9,783 bases of DNA from Rhodospirillaceae bacterium (GTDB lineage: Bacteria; Pseudomonadota; Alphaproteobacteria; Rhodospirillales; Rhodospirillaceae). The DNA is taken from the NCBI GenBank assembly GCA_016937315.1, contig JAFGWD010000023.1:1-9783 (forward strand). The letters are read 5' to 3'. The notes beneath the pieces are model-generated. The model searched no databases, was not told where the DNA came from, and saw nothing but the letters and a program-made list of their open reading frames with translations. The translations under genes and the position numbers were made by a program. Position 1 is the stretch's first letter; every line of letters begins with the position of its first letter. This document shows positions 1 through 6,595 of this stretch, in pieces.

Positions 1-508
1 AATGCGCCCCGTGATAAGACTGCGGGCCACGTGCCAGATCATCCCAAGCGGTTTCCCGATGCTCCAGAACAAAGCGCCAGTGCGGCCTGCGCCCTTCGGC
101 TTCAAAGGCCGCCTTCTGATCATCCGTAAGCGTCAACCCTTCACGATCATAAACCGGCGGCAAGCCACGCGCCCGCTGGCGGCGGCGTTTGTATTCCAAT
201 TCTTCCGGTGTTTCATAACAGGCGTACAATCGACCCGCCGTAAGCAATTGATCGCCAACCTCAGCATAGCGAGCAAGACGGGCAATCTGGCTTTTTTCTT
301 CATCCCAGAACAGTCCCATCCAGGCCAAGTCGTCGCGAATGCCTTGCGCGAAGGCCGCCGTTGAACGCTCGGCATCGGTATCATCCATACGCAGCAAGAA
401 TTGTCCGCCATGTGCGCGTGCGAACAGCCAGTTAATCAGCGCCGTGCGGGCGTTTCCAATATGCAAAAACCCGGTCGGACTGGGCGCAAAACGAACCTTA
501 ACCACCAT
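1..508 (-). CDS. gltX: Glutamyl-tRNA synthetase, N-terminal part (cut by window edge)
   Basis: This is a cytoplasmic class I aminoacyl-tRNA synthetase that charges tRNA-Glu with glutamate using ATP. The 169 complete codons visible carry the start of the Rossmann catalytic domain: the ATP-binding signature FAPSPTGFLHIGNART (residues 7-22, with HIGN in place of HIGH), then LLRMDDTDAERS (38-49), and the conserved CYETPEEL and RGLPPVYDR stretches (98-105, 114-122). The KMSKS loop and anticodon-binding domain lie beyond position 1. Full-length family members have roughly 440-490 residues, so only about a third is present. The ATG at 506-508 is the natural start because the motif begins seven residues in; the upstream purine stretch GAGAG gives a modest ribosome site. 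It begins 11 bp after the nadE stop, so it is probably cotranscribed with nadE. Alphaproteobacteria often have two GluRS copies, and which one this is cannot be told from this part. Confidence 0.96.
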   Translation of the reverse strand, partial: MVVKVRFAPSPTGFLHIGNARTALINWLFARAHGGQFLLRMDDTDAERSTAAFAQGIRDDLAWMGLFWDEEKSQIARLARYAEVGDQLLTAGRLYACYETPEELEYKRRRQRARGLPPVYDREGLTLTDDQKAAFEAEGRRPHWRFVLEHRETAWDDLARGPQSYHGAH

Positions 509-519
509 AATGAGAACTC

Positions 520-2184
520 TCAGTCCCTGAAACCATTGGTAATGGGATAACGACGGTCACGCCCGAAGGCGAGCCGCGTTGTTTTAACGCCAGGCGGCGA
601 TTGCCGCCGTTTGTACTCGGCGATATTCAAAAGTCGCCAAACCTTGTCCACCTCGGCGGCGGGAAAACCCTCGCCAACAACGTCTTCCGGTGCCTGTTCT
701 CCTTCGATCAGACGTGCCAGAATCGCATCCAAACGAACATACGGCGGCAAACTGTCTTCGTCTTTTTGGTCTGGGCGCAACTCAGCCGTTGGCGGCTTGG
801 TTATTACGCGCTCCGGCATCACGGCCCCCTTAGGACCTTGCGCGGAATCCGGACGATGTGCATTGCGCCAGCGCGACAACGCAAACACCTCGGTTTTATA
901 GACATCTTTCAAGACCGCAAATCCACCGCACATGTCTCCATAAAGCGTCGCATATCCGACGCTCATTTCCGACTTGTTACCGGTGGCCAGAACCATCGGC
1001 CCCAGCTTGTTGGACAGCGCCATTAACGCCAAACCACGAGCGCGGGATTGGATGTTCTCCTCCGCCTCGTTCGGAGCCAAACCCACAAAATGCGGAGCCA
1101 GCATCGACTCAAAAGCATCCATTGCCGGACCAATGCCAATCGTCAACAAACGACACCCCAACAAATGCGCCACAGCTTCCGCATCGTCCAGACTCTCACC
1201 CGAGGTATAAGGCGACGGCATCATCACGCATGTGACACGGTCCGCACCCAAGGCATCCACAGCCAAGGCGGCGGCCAAGGCACTGTCAATGCCACCTGAA
1301 AGCCCGAGAATAATCCCCGAGAAGCGATTCTTCTCGATGTAATCACGCAAGCCCACCATCAGGGCGCGATAAAGCGAATCACATTCACTCAAAGGGGGGG
1401 AAACATCCTGTCTTGCACACGCCAGACCGTCTGCCGTGTCAACGAACGCGGCCATACCCTCGGCCTCCACCCAGGACGGCAGGCGTAAAGCCTCCGACTC
1501 ATCGGCATTCAGCACAAAGGAGGCCCCATCGAACACCAATTCGTCTTGTCCGCCCACTTGATTGACATAAACCAAAGGCAAACCGGTCTCTGCAACGCGT
1601 GCCCGCGCATGACCCAATCGCTCACCGCGCTTGTCGGTTTCAAACGGCGACCCATTGGCGACCACCAAAATTTCCGCACCCTCGGATTTCAAATGTCCCG
1701 CGACATCGGCGTACCACATGTCTTCACAGATCATCAGGCCAACCCGGACCCCAGAAATCACAACGGGGGCTGCGGGTAAACCGGGCGTAAACACCCGTGC
1801 CTCATCGAACACGCCATAGTTCGGCAAATGCACCTTATCGCGTGCCGCGATAATCGTGCCTTCGGACAGAACCACCACGGCATTGGCACAGCACCGCACC
1901 CCATCACCAGGCCGCTTCTGCGGTGCTCCAACAATCAAAGCCGGGCCGCCGATGGTCAACTGTGCAAGATCGGCCAAGGCTGCGTCAATCCGCGCCAAGA
2001 ACGCATCGCGGCGCACCAGATCCTCTGGAGGATAACCGGATAACGCCAATTCCGGCACCACCACCAAATCGGCACCCGCCTGACGTGCCCGCGCGTACGC
2101 CGCGCCGATTCGCTCCGCATTCGCGGAAACCGCCCCGACCGTGGGGTTGATCTGAGCAAGGCAGATCGTCAATGAACGACGCAT
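520..2184 (-). CDS. nadE: Glutamine-dependent NAD+ synthetase
   Basis: Cytoplasmic enzyme for the last step of NAD synthesis: ATP-dependent amidation of nicotinate adenine dinucleotide, with ammonia released from glutamine. Two domains are visible in 554 residues, a normal length for the glutamine-dependent form. The N-terminal nitrilase-like amidase has its likely triad Glu45 (VVPELALSG), Lys117 (RDKVHLPNYG) and Cys153 (MICEDMW). The C-terminal synthetase has the PP-loop LSGGIDS (295-301) and downstream LATGNKSE and GDMCGGFAVLKDVYKTEV. An in-frame ATG exists at 2286, but the 34 extra residues are basic and unlike the family; MRRSLTICLAQINPTVG from 2184 matches the usual amidase beginning. 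The ribosome site there is weak (CTGGGAA). The stop lies 11 bp before gltX. A run of seven G on the plus strand (1394-1400) falls near residue 261, between the domains. Confidence 0.97.
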   Translation of the reverse strand: MRRSLTICLAQINPTVGAVSANAERIGAAYARARQAGADLVVVPELALSGYPPEDLVRRDAFLARIDAALADLAQLTIGGPALIVGAPQKRPGDGVRCCANAVVVLSEGTIIAARDKVHLPNYGVFDEARVFTPGLPAAPVVISGVRVGLMICEDMWYADVAGHLKSEGAEILVVANGSPFETDKRGERLGHARARVAETGLPLVYVNQVGGQDELVFDGASFVLNADESEALRLPSWVEAEGMAAFVDTADGLACARQDVSPPLSECDSLYRALMVGLRDYIEKNRFSGIILGLSGGIDSALAAALAVDALGADRVTCVMMPSPYTSGESLDDAEAVAHLLGCRLLTIGIGPAMDAFESMLAPHFVGLAPNEAEENIQSRARGLALMALSNKLGPMVLATGNKSEMSVGYATLYGDMCGGFAVLKDVYKTEVFALSRWRNAHRPDSAQGPKGAVMPERVITKPPTAELRPDQKDEDSLPPYVRLDAILARLIEGEQAPEDVVGEGFPAAEVDKVWRLLNIAEYKRRQSPPGVKTTRLAFGRDRRYPITNGFRD

Positions 2185-2272
2185 ATGCGATTTTCCCAGG
2201 TTTTTCGCAGCCACAAGGCGCTTTCGCAAACTAGGGCCACAACGGAGCGATGTCAACGCAGGCCACATTGCC

Positions 2273-2298
2273 AAAAAACACGCCAATAGGCGCGTGTT
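2273..2298 (-). terminator. Terminator-like hairpin in the nadE leader
   Basis: Read on the minus strand, AACACGC (2298-2292) and GCGTGTT (2283-2277) form a perfect 7-bp stem with an 8-nt loop. An alternative pairing uses CGCC/GGCG inside with bulged bases. The run TTTTTT (2278-2273) overlaps the end of the stem, so it has the look of an intrinsic terminator. No minus-strand gene ends just upstream; the nearest, NaPRT, stops at 3249 with a plus-strand gene between. It therefore sits between the proposed nadE promoter and nadE, or at the very 5' end of that transcript. It could be a leader attenuator, a 5' stabilising stem, or a barrier to antisense transcription. The call rests on shape only. 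Confidence 0.35.
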
Positions 2299-2302
2299 CG
2301 TG

Positions 2303-2308
2303 ATTATA
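2303..2308 (-). promoter_or_regulatory. Candidate -10 box for nadE-gltX
   Basis: The minus strand reads TATAAT here, a perfect match to the sigma-70 -10 consensus, about 119 bp upstream of the nadE start. No convincing -35 lies at 16-18 bp (that stretch is AT-rich), and TTGCGC at 2327-2322 is only 13 bp away. The half-site at 2311-2316 falls in the -10/-35 spacer, which would suit an operator. This is a weak single-box call. Confidence 0.35.
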
Positions 2309-2310
2309 AA

Positions 2311-2361
2311 GTATGATGATGGCGCAATTTATCGTATGATATATTCATACTAATTTCATAC
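2311..2361. promoter_or_regulatory. Array of four GTATGA half-sites, putative operator
   Basis: Four copies of one hexamer lie in 51 bp. GTATGA occurs at 2311-2316 and 2334-2339; its reverse complement TCATAC occurs at 2345-2350 and 2356-2361. The middle two form a perfect 6-5-6 inverted repeat. The last two sit in a direct repeat, TTCATACTAA, at 2344-2353 and 2355-2364. Start-to-start spacings are 23, 11 and 11 bp, close to whole helical turns, so all four would face the same side of the DNA. The array lies between nadE and the divergent 280-aa gene, covers the region upstream of the minus-strand TATAAT, and ends just before the Shine-Dalgarno of the plus-strand gene. A repressor could control both directions. 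I cannot name the regulator. Confidence 0.55.
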
Positions 2362-2363
2362 TA

Positions 2364-2369
2364 AAGGAG
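2364..2369 (+). promoter_or_regulatory. Ribosome binding site of the 280-aa gene
   Basis: AAGGAG lies 6 nt before the ATG at 2376, a near-ideal Shine-Dalgarno that fixes the start. It directly abuts the last TTCATACTAA repeat, so a protein bound there on DNA, or a fold of this leader RNA, could also affect translation. Confidence 0.8.
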
Positions 2370-2375
2370 CATAAT

Positions 2376-3218
2376 ATGCCCGCCGCAGCCTCGCTGCACG
2401 CCCCCGACGCTGATCTGCTCGTCGAAGCGGCGATGGGCGTGCATTGCCCCTTAAAGGCCCCCAACGCCCTTATCGCTGATTTCATCCAGTATTTTGCACA
2501 ACGATCAGCAGAACGCGGCGAGTCCGTCGATACCCAGGTGATGCGCGACATCGCCCACGATTTCTTGCAAACACACCCTTTGACTATGCTGTCGTTTCAC
2601 GAATGTCGCCGCCTGTTGAACGAAGCGGAAGGCCGTGAACTTCCTCCATTCGAACGAATCGTCACCGAGCCCCTGCGCCCTCTGTTCCCACACTTTGGTA
2701 ACACCCCAAGCCCCGTCACACCGATCACCCACCCCCTCTTGTCACGACGGATTATTCCGGGACTGATCTCCGCAATCTCCGCCATGCTCGGACAAGATAA
2801 AACCGATATCTATCGCCACCTTTCCGAAAGGTTGGAGAGAACACACCTCAACCCCATAACCGGCGAACCCAACTGGCCTGTCATCTTGGCCGATCCGGAA
2901 ACGCATAAAATGATGACGGACATCCAGGTGGCGTCGATTACACATTTTGCTGACTTTGACCGGCGTATCGCGTGGCTGGTTGCAATGATTGATGCACACA
3001 TGGCACCAGTCAAAACCATACAAGACCGGGATTGGCAATTTTCCGAACGGCACGCCATCGCATTGATGTTGGCATTCAGCAAATCCTTACGCATCGCCCT
3101 TGGCGACTACGGCAGCAATGGAATATCGCAGCGCTATGGTCCGGAAATGGTATCGTTCCTGGCGCGGTTTTTTTCGGCTCTGGACGCCGCAGCACACCAC
3201 GCCAACGTCTCGGCTTAA
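2376..3218 (+). CDS. Protein of unknown function, 280 aa
   Basis: I do not recognise this protein. It has a strong ribosome site, a long open frame and base composition like its neighbours, so it is probably real. There is no signal peptide and no clear membrane segment; it looks soluble, cytoplasmic and mostly helical. The N-terminal third (to about residue 105) is acidic and His-containing (IAHDFLQTHPLTMLSFHECRR at 59-79 in outline). A proline-rich linker follows (FGNTPSPVTPITHP, 107-120), then a hydrophobic helix (RIIPGLISAISAMLG, 125-139) and a charged C-terminal helical region with FADFDRRIAWLVAMIDAHM (191-209). Several His and Asp residues could bind metal, but I see no known motif. No helix-turn-helix is obvious. 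It is divergent from nadE, convergent with NaPRT (30-bp gap), and preceded by the half-site array, so it may be controlled with, or act on, NAD metabolism. That link is positional only. Confidence 0.8.
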   Translation: MPAAASLHAPDADLLVEAAMGVHCPLKAPNALIADFIQYFAQRSAERGESVDTQVMRDIAHDFLQTHPLTMLSFHECRRLLNEAEGRELPPFERIVTEPLRPLFPHFGNTPSPVTPITHPLLSRRIIPGLISAISAMLGQDKTDIYRHLSERLERTHLNPITGEPNWPVILADPETHKMMTDIQVASITHFADFDRRIAWLVAMIDAHMAPVKTIQDRDWQFSERHAIALMLAFSKSLRIALGDYGSNGISQRYGPEMVSFLARFFSALDAAAHHANVSA

Positions 3219-3248
3219 GGATACATCACGTTTTTCTTCGCCTTGGCT

Positions 3249-4424
3249 CTACACCTTGGCCGGAGAAGGACGCAGCAGGAACTCGCGCCCAACTTTGACC
3301 TGAGGAACCCCACCATAGGCAACAATGTCGGCGGTAGCATAGGTTTCGCTCCACAAATCTGGCAGAAACGAACCGGTTCCGATGATGTCGATCGGTGCCT
3401 TGGCCAAAGCCATGACACTGCACTTCTTGCCGGAAAAACCACTGGACGCGATGATTTTGACCTTCGAGAACCCATGTGCATCCAGGGCTTCGCGCACGTG
3501 CCAGAGAGCCGCAGCAGACACCCCGGTGCCGATTAAATGGCGCAGTTCGACCTCAGAACGGTATCCACGCAAGGCGTCGGGGGCATGTTTATCCAGAACG
3601 GCATAGGATTTTTGCGTATCCAACCCTTCGACAAAACGCCCGCCATGGGTATCCAAACGAACCCCCAGCCTCCCCTGCCGTGCCAAATCGGAAAACCGCT
3701 CACAGACCGCTAGCGCATCACTGACCTCATGGCCAAAATAATCCACCAGAACAAACAACGGCACTTCGGGAAAGGTTTCCTGAAACATCTCAGCAGCACG
3801 CACTGTTGATCCGGCATAGCCGATCAACGCATGCGGCATAGTGCCCATGCCCTTTTCCTGACCAAAATAGCAGGCGGTCGCATCTGTAGCGTTTCCAATA
3901 AACCCTACCGCACCAACCTTATTCTGCGCCGCAGTCGACCCAACAGAAGCTGCATAAGCCATCAGCTCGGCCATTTCCGTGCCCGCGCAATGGCGAGCGT
4001 CCATCGCCAGGAAAGCCACTTTCGCCAGTTCGCAACTCATTTGGTAAGCGGCAAAGGCGGCCACGCAGCACGCGCCTATCTTTTGCAGAAACAAGGTTTC
4101 CATCTCTGACAAGGCGGCAAAGGAACCGGTAAGATACAGCATCGGCTCCCCGGCACCGACCCAATCCCCCTCGGCAAAACGTTCCTCTACGACAACCGAT
4201 ACACCCTTTTCAGCCATCACGTGCATCAGCCACGCCAAAGCCAGACGTGGCGTATAAAGCACAGGACGACGCATAAATACCGCATACGTGACATCAATAT
4301 CGCCAAAGCGTTCAACGATCTGACGTGTTCGCGTGAAATACTTATCGGTGTACAGGGAAACTTCGTCCGCAGTTGGGTGCGTAACCGTAGCGCAGCAAAC
4401 GGCATCAGGGCGCTTCGCCACCAT
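3249..4424 (-). CDS. pncB: Nicotinate phosphoribosyltransferase
   Basis: NAD salvage enzyme: nicotinate plus PRPP gives nicotinate mononucleotide, coupled to ATP hydrolysis, in the cytoplasm. The 391 residues fit the family. The N-terminus has the typical SLYTDKYFTRTRQIVER (23-39). MDARHCAGTEMAEL (141-154), GNATDATAC (177-185) and GTMPHALIG (194-202) follow; His198 is the likely catalytic His. Then come LVDYFGHEVSDAL (226-238), VRLDTHGG (255-262) and the phosphate-binding end IIASSGFSGKKC and IDIIGTGSFLP (324-335, 345-355). The sequence is nearer the archaeal/short type than E. coli PncB, so the symbol names the function rather than close orthology. The ATG at 4424 has AGGAGG four bases upstream. 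It follows the DAHP synthase on the same strand by 74 bp, with a hairpin between, so it is probably in the same transcript. Confidence 0.9.
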   Translation of the reverse strand: MVAKRPDAVCCATVTHPTADEVSLYTDKYFTRTRQIVERFGDIDVTYAVFMRRPVLYTPRLALAWLMHVMAEKGVSVVVEERFAEGDWVGAGEPMLYLTGSFAALSEMETLFLQKIGACCVAAFAAYQMSCELAKVAFLAMDARHCAGTEMAELMAYAASVGSTAAQNKVGAVGFIGNATDATACYFGQEKGMGTMPHALIGYAGSTVRAAEMFQETFPEVPLFVLVDYFGHEVSDALAVCERFSDLARQGRLGVRLDTHGGRFVEGLDTQKSYAVLDKHAPDALRGYRSEVELRHLIGTGVSAAALWHVREALDAHGFSKVKIIASSGFSGKKCSVMALAKAPIDIIGTGSFLPDLWSETYATADIVAYGGVPQVKVGREFLLRPSPAKV

Positions 4425-4440
4425 AGAACCTCCTCGAAGG

Positions 4441-4477
4441 GCACAACACCCAAGGTCACCCCCTGGGGTGTTTGTGC
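4441..4477 (-). promoter_or_regulatory. Strong stem-loop between DAHP synthase and NaPRT genes
   Basis: Plus-strand arms GCACAACACCC (4441-4451) and GGGTGTTTGTGC (4466-4477) pair over 11 bp with one bulged base. The loop contains a second CACCC (4457-4461) that can pair instead with the same GGGTG (4466-4470), so two mutually exclusive hairpins are possible. On the minus strand the structure ends seven bases before the AGGAGG of the NaPRT gene and is not followed by a U-run, so it is not a classic terminator. It may be an attenuator, a processing site or an mRNA stabiliser between the two genes. Confidence 0.45.
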
Positions 4478-4498
4478 AAGACCGGCGACGAACGCCTC

Positions 4499-5890
4499 TT
4501 ACTTCGCGTGTGAGCGGCGTGCTCCACGTGCTTTATCCCGCTCGGCCTTCAAATGCCCAGACAACAGGAACGCCAGTTCCAACGACTGATCCGCATTAAG
4601 GCGTGGGTCACAAGCGGTTTCATAACGCTCGCTCAAGGTTTCCTCGGTCACCGCACTGGTGCCGCCAATGCACTCGGTCACATTCTGACCCGTCAGTTCA
4701 AAATGCACGCCGCCCGCATGGGTTCCTTCCGCCGCGTGGACGGCAAAAAATCCACGGACTTCCGCCAGTATGCGATCAAAGTTCCGTGTTTTGTAACCGC
4801 TGGCAACCTTTTCCGTGTTGCCATGCATAGGATCACAGGACCACAGAACCTTACGTCCCTCGGCCTTGATTGCACGCACCAAAGTGGGGAGCTTTTCCGT
4901 CACCTGATCCGCGCCCATCCGTGCGATCACCGTCAAGCGTCCGGGCTCGTTGTTGGGATTCAGAATATCGCACAGGCGGAGCAAATCGTCCGGAGACATG
5001 GACGGACCAGCCTTCACACCCAAAGGATTACCAACGCCACGCAGAAATTCCACATGTGCGCCATCAATCTGACGCGTACGATCACCGATCCACAACATGT
5101 GCGCGGAACAGTCATACCAATCGCCGGTGGTTGAATCGATGCGAGTCAGGGCCTGCTCGTAATTCAAATGCAGGGCCTCGTGGGAGGTGTAAAAATCGGT
5201 TTCCCGCATCTGGGTGACCAGTTCGGGCGTCACGCCACATGCAAACATGAAGGACATGGCTTCATCGATGCGATTGGCAAGATCGTTATAACGGTGTGCC
5301 TGCGGTGTATCGGCTAGGAAATCCAGGTTCCACTGATGCACCGATTGCAAATTGGCATATCCGCCCTGCGAAAACGCCCGCAACAAATTCAAGGTTGAAG
5401 CCGCCTGATTGTAGGCCTGCACCAAACGGTCCGGGTCGGCTACGCGGGCTTGCTCCGTCGCCTCAGGTGCATTGATCATGTCACCACGGTAAGACAGCAA
5501 CTCAACGCCATCAATGACCTCCGTCGGGGCCGAACGCGGCTTCGCAAACTGACCCGCCATACGGCCCACCTTGACCACCGGAACCGAGCCACCAAAGGTC
5601 AGAACCACCGCCATTTGCAACAGAATGCGGAAGGTATCGCGGATTGTGTCGGGATGAAAATCAGCGAAGCTTTCGGCACAGTCCCCACCCTGCAGCAAAA
5701 AGGCATGGCCTTCCGAGACCTGAGCCAACGACCGCTTCAGGCTACGTGCCTCTCCGGCAAAAACCAGCGGGGGATACCCGCGCAAGCGATTTTCGACACG
5801 GACCAACGCATCCTTGTCCAAATAATCTGGCATTTGCACGATTGGGCGATTCTTCCAGGATTCTGGGGCCCAGTTTGATGTCTCGGACAT
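4499..5890 (-). CDS. 3-deoxy-D-arabino-heptulosonate-7-phosphate synthase, class II
   Basis: Entry enzyme of the shikimate pathway: phosphoenolpyruvate plus erythrose 4-phosphate gives DAHP, feeding aromatic amino acids and folate; cytoplasmic and metal-dependent. The 463 residues match the class II (plant-type) family throughout: LQGGDCAESF (66-75), VKVGRMAGQFAKPRS (106-120), a WIGDRTRQIDGAHVEFLRG block (267-285), NPLGVKAGPS (288-297), SCDPMHGNT (351-359) and HFELTGQNVTEC (396-407). The expected metal ligands are Cys71, His356, Glu398 and Asp428; the last three keep the spacing I recall for the Mycobacterium tuberculosis enzyme. The ATG at 5890 fits the family start, and AAGGAG lies 11 nt upstream, slightly long. 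The N-terminal regulatory extension of the mycobacterial enzyme is short here, so feedback control may differ. It is divergent from the Cache protein gene and probably cotranscribed with NaPRT. Confidence 0.96.
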   Translation of the reverse strand: MSETSNWAPESWKNRPIVQMPDYLDKDALVRVENRLRGYPPLVFAGEARSLKRSLAQVSEGHAFLLQGGDCAESFADFHPDTIRDTFRILLQMAVVLTFGGSVPVVKVGRMAGQFAKPRSAPTEVIDGVELLSYRGDMINAPEATEQARVADPDRLVQAYNQAASTLNLLRAFSQGGYANLQSVHQWNLDFLADTPQAHRYNDLANRIDEAMSFMFACGVTPELVTQMRETDFYTSHEALHLNYEQALTRIDSTTGDWYDCSAHMLWIGDRTRQIDGAHVEFLRGVGNPLGVKAGPSMSPDDLLRLCDILNPNNEPGRLTVIARMGADQVTEKLPTLVRAIKAEGRKVLWSCDPMHGNTEKVASGYKTRNFDRILAEVRGFFAVHAAEGTHAGGVHFELTGQNVTECIGGTSAVTEETLSERYETACDPRLNADQSLELAFLLSGHLKAERDKARGARRSHAK

Positions 5891-6106
5891 GGGGGAATCA
5901 GCTCCTTCATAACATTAACCAACCCGCCACCACGCTGCACCACCAGCAGCCCGCCGGAAAATCGGACCTTCCCATATACGCGCAATCACCCACGAAGAAA
6001 ACCCCCTATAAAAAGGCACGCGCCCACATTGCGAGAGCCCGTTAAAACCCGTACTCTATCCTGCATTCTGGGCAGAAGGAGATCGGTTGACGCCGATCAC
6101 ATAAAA
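5891..6106. other. Divergent intergenic region, DAHP synthase / Cache protein
   Basis: This 216-bp region must hold promoters for both directions. On the minus strand a small perfect stem-loop, GCTGC (5950-5946) with GCAGC (5938-5934) and a 7-nt loop, lies in the DAHP synthase leader. I found no leader peptide rich in aromatic codons, so classic attenuation is not supported. TATAAA at 6007-6012 on the plus strand is a possible -10 for the Cache gene, about 95 bp upstream of its ATG, but no good -35 precedes it. Confidence 0.4.
6076..6106 (+). promoter_or_regulatory. Shine-Dalgarno with hairpin spacer before the Cache gene
   Basis: AAGGAG (6076-6081) is the only good Shine-Dalgarno near the ATG at 6107, yet it is 25 nt away in linear sequence. 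Between them is a perfect stem-loop, GATCGG (6081-6086), loop TTGACG (6087-6092), CCGATC (6093-6098), then ACATAAAA. If the stem forms, the purine tract is brought to about 8 nt from the ATG, a normal distance. The stem shares its first G with the Shine-Dalgarno. Confidence 0.5.
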
Positions 6107-6565
6107 ATGCGTCACCTTTTCACGATCATGCTGATCTTTGTGTCTTTGGGTTGGGCAAACACCCCGGCGCAAGCACAAGACTTCGCCACCATAGCGGAAG
6201 CCAAAACTATGCTGGAAAAGGCCTCCTCTTTTGTGCGCGAGCATGGCTCCGAGCGAGCCGCCCAAGTCTTCATGGATGAAAACGGCCCTTTTCGCGACCG
6301 CGACCTTTATATTTCGATGAGCCGTTCTGACACCGGCGCACGGCTAGCCCATGCCAACAAAAGGCTGATCGGCCGCAGTATCTTTTCCACCATAGACGCG
6401 GATGGCAAACCCTATGGCGAAATGATCCGCACCATCGCTTTGAAGAACGGGCGTGGCCGCCTGGACTACCGCATCGTCAATCCGATGACCGGAACCCCAA
6501 TGCAAAAAACCAGCCTGATCGAGTGCGTCAACGACGTCGTTTTGGTGGTCGGCGCATACCGCTAG
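6107..6565 (+). CDS. Secreted single-Cache-domain protein
   Basis: Small exported protein of 152 residues consisting of one Cache (sCache_2-type) sensor domain. Residues 1-23 are a Sec signal peptide: basic start MRH, hydrophobic LFTIMLIFVSLGWA, and an AQA cleavage site before QDF. The mature part shows the family pattern: a leading helix (IAEAKTMLEKASSFVREHG, 29-47), FMDENGPFRDRDLYI (55-69), a strand region ending in LAHANKRLIGR (80-90), DADGKPYGEMI (97-107), then GRLDYRIVNPMTG (117-129) and a final strand VVLVVGAYR. Such domains bind small ligands, usually as the outer part of chemoreceptors or kinases; here no membrane or output domain follows, so this is a free periplasmic form. The frame continues upstream to a TTG at 6029, but the ATG at 6107 begins the signal peptide and is preferred. 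The ligand cannot be told. Confidence 0.85.
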   Translation: MRHLFTIMLIFVSLGWANTPAQAQDFATIAEAKTMLEKASSFVREHGSERAAQVFMDENGPFRDRDLYISMSRSDTGARLAHANKRLIGRSIFSTIDADGKPYGEMIRTIALKNGRGRLDYRIVNPMTGTPMQKTSLIECVNDVVLVVGAYR

Positions 6566-6588
6566 AGTTCCGTTCAAATCGGCTCTAG
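6562..6588. terminator. Hairpin between convergent Cache and Cys-rich genes
   Basis: CTAGAG (6562-6567), a TT bulge and CCG (6570-6572) pair with CGG (6580-6582) and CTCTAG (6583-6588) around a 7-nt loop, giving nine base pairs. The left arm includes the TAG stop of the Cache gene, and the right arm ends 7 bp before the stop of the opposing gene. Neither strand has a U-run after it, so as an intrinsic terminator it would be weak; position between convergent genes is the main argument. Confidence 0.35.
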
Positions 6589-6595
6589 AACCGCC

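Noticed and set aside
2185..2286. In-frame upstream extension of nadE to an ATG at 2286
   Set aside because: The 34 extra residues are basic and unlike NadE; the ATG at 2184 directly precedes the conserved amidase beginning, and the extension would overlap the terminator-like hairpin.
2311..2361. Naming the half-site array as a site for NrtR, NiaR or NadQ
   Set aside because: I could not match GTATGA-N5-TCATAC to a remembered consensus for any known NAD regulator, so no name is given.
3219..3248. Terminator between the convergent 280-aa gene and NaPRT
   Set aside because: The 30-bp gap has GTTTTTC but no inverted repeat; the CCTTGG copies are direct, not inverted.
4553..5134. Plus-strand open frame of 193 codons
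   Set aside because: It is antisense to well conserved parts of the class II DAHP synthase and matches no family.
6029..6106. N-terminal extension of the Cache protein from a TTG at 6029
   Set aside because: It would bury the signal peptide 26 residues inside the protein; there is no ribosome site before the TTG.
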